Source: an uncultured Erysipelotrichaceae bacterium (GTDB taxonomy: Bacteria; Bacillota_I; Bacilli_A; Erysipelotrichales; Erysipelotrichaceae). From it: a DNA stretch of 6,466 nucleotides. Within the stretch, counting starts at the first letter, position 1; each line of letters begins with the position of its first letter. Under the pieces are notes generated by a model that ran no database searches, was not told the origin of the DNA, and saw only the letters and a list, made by a program, of their open reading frames with translations. Where the stretch lies: the NCBI GenBank assembly GCA_944325295.1, contig CALUZL010000147.1, positions 1 to 6,466 on the forward strand, read 5' to 3'. Both the position numbers and the translations under genes were made by a program. Positions 1 to 5,135 of this stretch are shown here, piece by piece.

Positions 1-1461
1 AAAGATATCATTTCTATAGCCAGGATCGGCAGGAGCTTAGGAATGCTTTTGGTACTCATAACCCAAAAGCCTTCAAGCGCAATCGATCAGGAGATCTGGG
101 CCAATTCTTCTTACAAGATAGCTTTGAAAATGCAAGATGATATTGACAGTAAAGAGCTTATCAAAAATGAACTTGCCGCCAAAATAAAAAGACCCGGAGA
201 ATATTATCTTTTACATCAAGATGAACTTTTTCACGGGTATAGCTTATATTCGCGCTTGCCGATAGATGAGCGTCTTGACCAAAAAGTTTCCCTTTTCAAT
301 GATGATTTAAGAATTGTCAATACCGCAACTCTTAAAATCGAAAACGAAGCCCGCCAGTCATCTTTTTATATAGAGCATATAATCGCTCATCATGAAAACT
401 TGCAGATCAAGGCTAAGAGCCCTTACTTGGAAAGATTAAAAGAAATGCCGTATATCGAACTCTATAAAAAGTATCACAAACAGCTTTTAGCCAGCTCCGT
501 ACTTCTTGGCGAGTATGATGATTTCATGGTCATGGAACAAGGAGCACTTATCCACGATATTCAAAACAGGCCTTATGTCATGATCAGCTATGAAGATCCA
601 CAAAAAAGGGCGGAGTTCTTTAAATTGTTCCTCATTGGCCTTTTATTACATGATGAGAAGTATGATATGATCTATATCGGCGAGAACAAAAGCGGTTTTG
701 CTGATTATAAAGAGATCGTCGAAAGGGTCGGCTATGATGACATTTCGGATATCGAGTATGTTTTTTATCGTCTGCATACGCCACTGGAAAGAAAAGTGAT
801 CGTTTTTATTGAAGACTATAAAAAGTTTATTCAAAACGAAAACTTGAAAGTTCTTTTAGAAAATGAATTGTTCAAGATAGATGACGGTAAGCTTTGTTTG
901 GTATGTGCTATGACGCCGAAAATCATACTGCCGTTCAAATTGGAAAACATATTTACGAAGTATGTTTTAGATCATTCTCAAAACGACAGTTTAGTTTACG
1001 CTTTTAATATGAGCGGTAAAGTAAGTGAAGAGGCCGTCTGTTTAAAGAGGGACCATCTGGTAGGTTTCAAGATAGCCAGATCTTGTTTTGTGCCAAATGG
1101 TCTAAAAAAGACCACTAAGTTTATAAAACAGATCCCGGATAGAATAATCAGCGAAAAAGATCTTTTGGGTTATGATACGATAAGTCGGGAAAAAGTATAT
1201 ATTCCCAAAGGACGCGTCTTATTTTGCGCTTATTACAGCGAAGTTCTTAAACGTTTCCGGGCATTTTTTAAAAGCGATAATGATTATGATTTTCGTGTAT
1301 TAAATGATATCGACAGAAATGTTTATTATGATGTCATAGTATGGATAGGCCCAAATATTGCCAATCAGTATCTTTTTGTGCCGCTTGTAAAAAAAGATCT
1401 TGAAGATACGCAAGCCTATATCCATTTAGGACGTGATTTTACGGTCGTGAAATATGGTTAA
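1..1461 (+). CDS. essC: EssC-like type VII secretion ATPase (FtsK/SpoIIIE family), C-terminal part, 5' end outside window
   Basis: The frame is open from base 1, so this is the last 486 codons of a longer gene; the ATG at 43 is internal. Visible residues 4-24 carry the end of the first FtsK/SpoIIIE ATPase module (D1): IARIGRSLG, then LITQKP, followed by the DQEIWANS and ALKMQD segments. This is the signature of EssC, the membrane motor of Firmicutes type VII (T7SSb) secretion. A linker (about 93-165) leads to a second module (about 167-375) that begins with LLGEYDD and HDI, as D2 does. At its P-loop position (about 194-207) it reads ISYEDPQKRAEFF, with no GxxGxGKT/S; the Walker B-like strand is VIVFIEDYKKF (about 266-276). 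The last 112 residues fit a much shortened third module, again without a P-loop, ending in AYIHLGRDFTVVKYG. The family moves WXG100/LXG substrates across the membrane. The family call is strong; the D2/D3 assignment is by eye. The stop overlaps the next gene by 8 bp. Confidence 0.88.
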   Translation, partial: KDIISIARIGRSLGMLLVLITQKPSSAIDQEIWANSSYKIALKMQDDIDSKELIKNELAAKIKRPGEYYLLHQDELFHGYSLYSRLPIDERLDQKVSLFNDDLRIVNTATLKIENEARQSSFYIEHIIAHHENLQIKAKSPYLERLKEMPYIELYKKYHKQLLASSVLLGEYDDFMVMEQGALIHDIQNRPYVMISYEDPQKRAEFFKLFLIGLLLHDEKYDMIYIGENKSGFADYKEIVERVGYDDISDIEYVFYRLHTPLERKVIVFIEDYKKFIQNENLKVLLENELFKIDDGKLCLVCAMTPKIILPFKLENIFTKYVLDHSQNDSLVYAFNMSGKVSEEAVCLKRDHLVGFKIARSCFVPNGLKKTTKFIKQIPDRIISEKDLLGYDTISREKVYIPKGRVLFCAYYSEVLKRFRAFFKSDNDYDFRVLNDIDRNVYYDVIVWIGPNIANQYLFVPLVKKDLEDTQAYIHLGRDFTVVKYG

Positions 1462-1708
1462 AGATAATTTCAGAGCTACGATAGTTTTAGCTTCGCGCAA
1501 CATATCATATGAAGTTTCGCTCAGCCGCTTTCTTACGGTTGATGAGAATGTAAAGATGTTTGCCGATCTTGTCAACATCGTGATCGAAGATTATATCTTA
1601 GTCGCAAAAGATGCCTCGATGCCGATCGCTACTGATGTAACTTTTGAATCTATGGCAGTAATGGACGACATAGTGCTCTACCTATATGATTTCACAAATC
1701 AAATCTGA
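1454..1708 (+). CDS. EsaB/YukD-like small ubiquitin-fold protein of the type VII secretion locus
   Basis: An 84-residue cytosolic protein with no signal peptide or membrane segment. The predicted order is strand (RATIVLAS, 7-14), strand (SYEVSLS, 18-24), helix (about 30-43), strand (YILVAKD, 47-53), then a loop leading to SMAVMDDIVLYLYDF (66-80). This fits the beta-grasp ubiquitin-like layout of YukD/EsaB, whose family members are about 80 residues and end in a 'gi.dGd.L.l' turn and strand; here MDDIVLYLY fills that place. EsaB/YukD is a standard small component of Firmicutes T7SS loci, without a known enzymatic activity. Position supports the call: the ATG lies in the last codons of essC (8-bp overlap), and no strong Shine-Dalgarno is visible, which suggests translation by reinitiation after essC. 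The gene ends in tandem stops, TGATGA (1706-1711). Sequence identity to named members is low by eye, so the call rests on fold pattern, size and neighbour; an unrelated small protein is the alternative. Confidence 0.62.
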   Translation: MVKDNFRATIVLASRNISYEVSLSRFLTVDENVKMFADLVNIVIEDYILVAKDASMPIATDVTFESMAVMDDIVLYLYDFTNQI

Positions 1709-1709
1709 T

Positions 1710-1714
1710 GAGGT
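1710..1714 (+). promoter_or_regulatory. Probable ribosome binding site of the glucosaminidase gene
   Basis: GAGGT lies 11 nt before the ATG at 1726, slightly further than the usual 5-9 nt. It overlaps the tandem TGATGA stops of the preceding gene. The 17-nt gap leaves no room for an independent promoter, so transcription most likely continues from essC. The start is fixed by the typical lysine-plus-hydrophobic signal peptide that begins there. Confidence 0.55.
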
Positions 1715-1725
1715 AAAATATACCC

Positions 1726-4446
1726 ATGAAAAAATTCTTGACGGTTTTGGTGTGTATTTTTCTTTTGGTACCAAAGTGGGTTTTGTGTGCCGAAGAGAGT
1801 GAATATCATCTTTATGATTCCACCGAAAAAGGATTGATCGAAGTCGATCGATTCACTACGTTTTCCAGTGCGTATCAGAATTATTTGAATCTCCAAGATG
1901 ACTACGACAACTTGGTGCTCACTCAAAACGACGAAGTGATTTTAATGGAGTATGGCATCGTCGAATTTCTTGTGAACGACGGCTGCACTTTAAATATCGA
2001 TTATTCAGATGCAAACGGGGACAGTTATGCGATCAACGGCTGTTATGGCATAGATGCTGCTTATTTGGGAGTGAGTGACGGCCTTGAAACGATTCGTTTT
2101 TTGATCAGTGGCAAAGAAGGTTTTATTGCCAGAGAAAATGTTGTCTTGCATCCCTATGAGACACTTGATGTAAGCATTTCTAATTACGATATCGCAAACG
2201 GACACCTTTATCACAATATAAAGTCACAACTCGATGAGGATTATTATTTTACAAGCATCGACCTCTATCTGGCTCCGGAGTATCTAGATGATGCCGGCAT
2301 GTATTACAGTTATGACGGACATTACTTCTATGATGACTTCTATTCGATGATCGATGATTATCGATCAGATCAAAGAATAAATGCTGTAAATCAAGATGCC
2401 GCTTATTACAATTACTATATGTATTTGCCGCATCGCTCTTTGACCAATTATGATTACAGTGACGTCGAAGACTACTTTTACGACACTTTGAACTTCAATA
2501 AACGTTTGGATGGCTATTATGACTTTAATTACGATAATGCCAACGATGATGTCAACCGTTCTCAATACGTAGATAATATAGCTCCTTTTTTTGAATACCA
2601 ATATCTGTATGGAGCCAATGCCCTCATGATGTTGAGCTTGAGCATCAATGAGAGTTCTTATGGAAAATCTAAAAGTGCCTATGATCAAAATAATCTTTTC
2701 GGTCATGCAGCGTATGACAATGAAGAAGATATAGCTAACAACAGATACCAAAACGTTGCCGCTTCGATTTATTCGCACGCAAAATATTACATTTCTTCGA
2801 GGTTTGCGTCTCCTGTAAGCGGGGTTTATAACGGATCTTTCTTCGGTGATAAAGCATCGGGAATGGGAGTCAATTATTCAAATGACCCCTACTGGGGAGA
2901 AAAACTGGCAGCTTATTACAACGATCTGGATGAAGCGCTGGGACTTAAAGACTACAACAGTTATGCGCTAGGCATCATCGAAGATGAAGGGGAGATAACC
3001 TTTTATGGCGATAGCGATCTTGAAGAGGCGATCTTTAAGATCGAAGATGTAGTGCCATACAGTTTCATCATTATTGAAGAAGGTGATGATTATTACAAGA
3101 TCCAATTTGATGGTGCCATGGATCTTGACAATTATTTATATGATTTTGAAAACGATGTAGCTTATGTTAAAAAAGACGCGACTGATGTCGTGTTGAATCC
3201 CGAAAAGATCATCGAAAGTGACTATCATACGGTAACATTTGAATTTAAAGAAAAGAAGATATCTTATCTCATAAAAGAGGGTATGATACCGATCATCAGC
3301 AAACCGCAACAAGAAGCCATGGAGTTCACCGGTTTCGATAAAGAGCTAAAACCAGTCTTAGAAGATGTGACATATACGGCACAATACCGCAAGGTAAAGG
3401 GCATAGAAATGAACTCTTATCCACAAGACAAGATGAGGATCGATGGTGAACTTTCTTTAGTTGGAGCAAAGATCGATGTGACTTATGAAGATGATGAAGG
3501 GCTAACTTATAAAGAGACGTTGCCGGTAAATACGGATATGGTCACAGCCTATGATCTGAGTGAATACGGCAAACAGGATATCATAGTAAGTTATGCCGGT
3601 TTTGTGACCTCCTTTCCAATAGAGGTATCGGAAACGATAACTGCCCATCAGGAAATCGTTGAAGAAATGATCGCTAAAATAGATAGCAACAGTGCAGAAG
3701 ACACAAGTGTGAATGAGATCAATTTGCTTCGCGATTATATAATTGAGACCGGTTATCGTCTGAGCAATGAGGAGATCGTCAGACTTGATGCGATCTTGCT
3801 TCAAAAGTATGACGGTCTTATCAACTTTCATATTTCGAGTCCGTATCCTTTGGCTATTTCCGGAATGGCTTTGACTCTTGATGTCAGCGACAGCTATGAT
3901 CAGGGTATCAGGCTATATACGGATACGTACTATCTGACTTATGGAGTGATCGATCTTATAGATCAGGCTTATCTTGAAAAGATCAGCAGCGGCTATGGTT
4001 TTGAGCAAGTTTTCTCTTTTTCACTTCATTTCAATAAGAACAGCACTGAGGTAAAACCGCAATTGCCTTATATCATCGAAATCAAATTCGATGATTTAGA
4101 CACGCATAAAGTCTACTCTGTCTACAGTATAGACGATGAAGGTGATGTCATAAAATGTCGAACTTCACAAAGTACGGACGGGATACAATTCTCGACAAGG
4201 GTCGATGGCAATTTTATGGTTTTAGCTTTAGACAGTAAAAATGATTATGTCTTAGACAGCGATGTTCATTTCAACTTGACTATGGACAACGACGATATCG
4301 ATCTCAACAATATTGTCTTTGTCGTATCCTGGTTTGTCATAATCATTCTTTTAAATGGCATCGCGCTGGTTTCGTATCGGATCGGCAAGGAAAGAAGGGA
4401 GAAATTATGGAACGACTACAAAAAGTCTTGGCACAATGCGGAGTAG
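1726..4446 (+). CDS. Exported, membrane-anchored multidomain glucosaminidase (GH73/LytD-like cell-wall hydrolase)
   Basis: A 906-residue cell-wall hydrolase, predicted to cleave glycan strands of peptidoglycan outside the membrane. Residues 1-22 are a Sec signal peptide (MKKFLTVLVC start; likely cleavage near C21/A22). Residues 27-230 are a non-catalytic N-terminal region; its end is rich in Tyr and Asp (YYSYDGHYFYDDF, 193-205) and runs into YYNYYMYLPHRSLTNY (227-242), a stretch seen ahead of glucosaminidase domains. The catalytic domain spans about 275-407: LSINESSYGKS holds the expected catalytic Glu (E309), followed by NNLFGHAAYDN (322-332) and NDPYWGEKLAAYY (386-398). Next come an SH3-like domain (about 412-466), an InlB-B/Flg_new-like beta repeat ending FTGFDKELKP...YTAQY (about 501-554), and a group-3-like bacterial Ig domain (about 558-635). 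A helical stretch (636-695) leads to a beta-rich domain (about 700-836). One membrane helix (about 862-884) precedes a basic KERREK tail, giving an outside-N, inside-C topology. There is no LPXTG motif. Its last 40 bp overlap rluB. A T7SS role is inferred from position only. Confidence 0.88.
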   Translation: MKKFLTVLVCIFLLVPKWVLCAEESEYHLYDSTEKGLIEVDRFTTFSSAYQNYLNLQDDYDNLVLTQNDEVILMEYGIVEFLVNDGCTLNIDYSDANGDSYAINGCYGIDAAYLGVSDGLETIRFLISGKEGFIARENVVLHPYETLDVSISNYDIANGHLYHNIKSQLDEDYYFTSIDLYLAPEYLDDAGMYYSYDGHYFYDDFYSMIDDYRSDQRINAVNQDAAYYNYYMYLPHRSLTNYDYSDVEDYFYDTLNFNKRLDGYYDFNYDNANDDVNRSQYVDNIAPFFEYQYLYGANALMMLSLSINESSYGKSKSAYDQNNLFGHAAYDNEEDIANNRYQNVAASIYSHAKYYISSRFASPVSGVYNGSFFGDKASGMGVNYSNDPYWGEKLAAYYNDLDEALGLKDYNSYALGIIEDEGEITFYGDSDLEEAIFKIEDVVPYSFIIIEEGDDYYKIQFDGAMDLDNYLYDFENDVAYVKKDATDVVLNPEKIIESDYHTVTFEFKEKKISYLIKEGMIPIISKPQQEAMEFTGFDKELKPVLEDVTYTAQYRKVKGIEMNSYPQDKMRIDGELSLVGAKIDVTYEDDEGLTYKETLPVNTDMVTAYDLSEYGKQDIIVSYAGFVTSFPIEVSETITAHQEIVEEMIAKIDSNSAEDTSVNEINLLRDYIIETGYRLSNEEIVRLDAILLQKYDGLINFHISSPYPLAISGMALTLDVSDSYDQGIRLYTDTYYLTYGVIDLIDQAYLEKISSGYGFEQVFSFSLHFNKNSTEVKPQLPYIIEIKFDDLDTHKVYSVYSIDDEGDVIKCRTSQSTDGIQFSTRVDGNFMVLALDSKNDYVLDSDVHFNLTMDNDDIDLNNIVFVVSWFVIIILLNGIALVSYRIGKERREKLWNDYKKSWHNAE
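4395..4401 (+). promoter_or_regulatory. Ribosome binding site of rluB, inside the upstream gene
   Basis: AAGGGAG lies 5 nt before the ATG at 4407. It sits within the codons for the basic cytosolic tail of the glucosaminidase, so ribosomes finishing that gene pass directly over the rluB start. This supports the 4407 start and translational coupling. Confidence 0.65.
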
Positions 4447-5135
4447 CATCCAGAAGAAAAGCCGAAGAGATGATATTGAAAGGCGTGGTCAAAGTTGACG
4501 GTCAGGTAGTTGATACTCTTGGTTATAAAGTCGCGCCCGATCAAAAGATCGAAGTTTTCGGCAAAGAGATAAAAAGAGAAGAAAAGGTCGTATACATTCT
4601 AAATAAACCCAAAAACGTCATCAGCAGCGTCAGTGATGACAAGGGCAGGGTATGTGCCAGTGATCTCATCAGTTCGCCATATCGTCTTTACCCTGTCGGA
4701 CGTCTTGACTATGAAAGCAGCGGCCTTTTGATAATGACAAATGATGGTGAACTGGCCAATCAGATATTACATCCGCGCTTTTCGGTACCGAAAACATACG
4801 AAGTCACCGTAAAAGGTACTGTTACGCAAGAACAATTAAACCAACTTAAAAGAGGCGTCACTTTAAGTGATGGCTATAGGACCGGTAGTGCTAAGATCAG
4901 TTTAGTGGCTAAAAATGACAATAAAAAAACGCTGCGTTTACTCATAACGATAAGCGAAGGCCACAATCGGGAGATAAGAAAGATGTTTGAACTTTTCAAT
5001 GCGGAAGTCGTCAGACTCCATCGTATCAAGGAGGCGAACTTGAGTTTAGGTGACTTAAAAAGCGGCGAATACCGCCGCCTTAAAATCCATGAAGTAAAAC
5101 TTTTGAAGAAGTATTTAGATATGGGTGATCTCTAG
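4407..5135 (+). CDS. rluB: 23S rRNA pseudouridine synthase RluB (RsuA/RluB/RluE/RluF family)
   Basis: A complete 242-residue cytosolic enzyme that isomerises a uridine in the peptidyl-transferase region of 23S rRNA (U2605 in E. coli RluB numbering). Residues 2-55 form an S4 RNA-binding domain (ERLQKVLAQCGVASRRKAEE start, then VKVDGQVV). The catalytic domain follows: VVYILNKPKNVISS (61-74), and PVGRLDYESSGLLIMTNDG (96-114), with D101 in GRLD as the expected nucleophile. LHPRFSVPKTYEV (121-133) and EGHNREIRKMFE (184-195) are further family motifs. Length matches the family. The start is secure because the S4 domain begins directly at MERLQKVL and a good ribosome binding site precedes it. The gene starts 40 bp inside the upstream glucosaminidase gene and its last 21 bp overlap convergent rqcH. 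RluB rather than RsuA is favoured by the Bacillota-type motif set; a closely related family member cannot be fully excluded. No terminator for this strand is apparent after its stop. Confidence 0.93.
   Translation: MERLQKVLAQCGVASRRKAEEMILKGVVKVDGQVVDTLGYKVAPDQKIEVFGKEIKREEKVVYILNKPKNVISSVSDDKGRVCASDLISSPYRLYPVGRLDYESSGLLIMTNDGELANQILHPRFSVPKTYEVTVKGTVTQEQLNQLKRGVTLSDGYRTGSAKISLVAKNDNKKTLRLLITISEGHNREIRKMFELFNAEVVRLHRIKEANLSLGDLKSGEYRRLKIHEVKLLKKYLDMGDL
5057..5081 (-). terminator. Intrinsic terminator of rqcH, embedded in the rluB coding sequence
   Basis: Read on the minus strand, the bases pair as AAGGCGGCG / loop GTATT / CGCCGCTTT: nine pairs, six of them consecutive G-C and one a G.U. The 3' arm runs into five U residues (5061 down to 5057). 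The hairpin starts 33 nt after the rqcH stop codon (TAA, 5117-5115). On the plus strand the same repeat has no U-tract after it, so it should not stop rluB transcription. The DNA also encodes the rluB residues SGEYRRLK near the C-terminus, which limits how freely the hairpin can vary. Confidence 0.72.

Noticed and set aside
43..45. ATG at 43 as the start of the first gene
   Set aside because: The same frame is open back to base 1 and encodes IARIGRSLG, a conserved EssC motif, so the ATG is internal and the gene is partial.
1706..1711. Mycoplasma-type code (TGA as Trp)
   Set aside because: A tandem TGATGA follows the EsaB-like gene just before the next start, and the long genes use TGG for Trp without internal TGA, so TGA acts as a stop.
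1708..1716. Two-codon minigene ATG AGG TAA between the EsaB-like gene and the glucosaminidase gene
   Set aside because: It arises from the tandem TGATGA stops joined to the GAGGT ribosome binding site; there is no sign that it is translated on its own.
1777..1791. Lipoprotein signal (lipobox) at C21 of the glucosaminidase
   Set aside because: The residues before C21 are W-V-L, not the small residue (G/A/S) needed directly before a lipobox Cys; an ordinary signal peptidase I site is more likely.
2365..2778. 137-codon minus-strand open frame inside the glucosaminidase gene
   Set aside because: It is antisense to the conserved Tyr/Asp-rich and catalytic region; its Ile/Val-rich composition is what reversed Asp and Tyr codons give, and it resembles no family.
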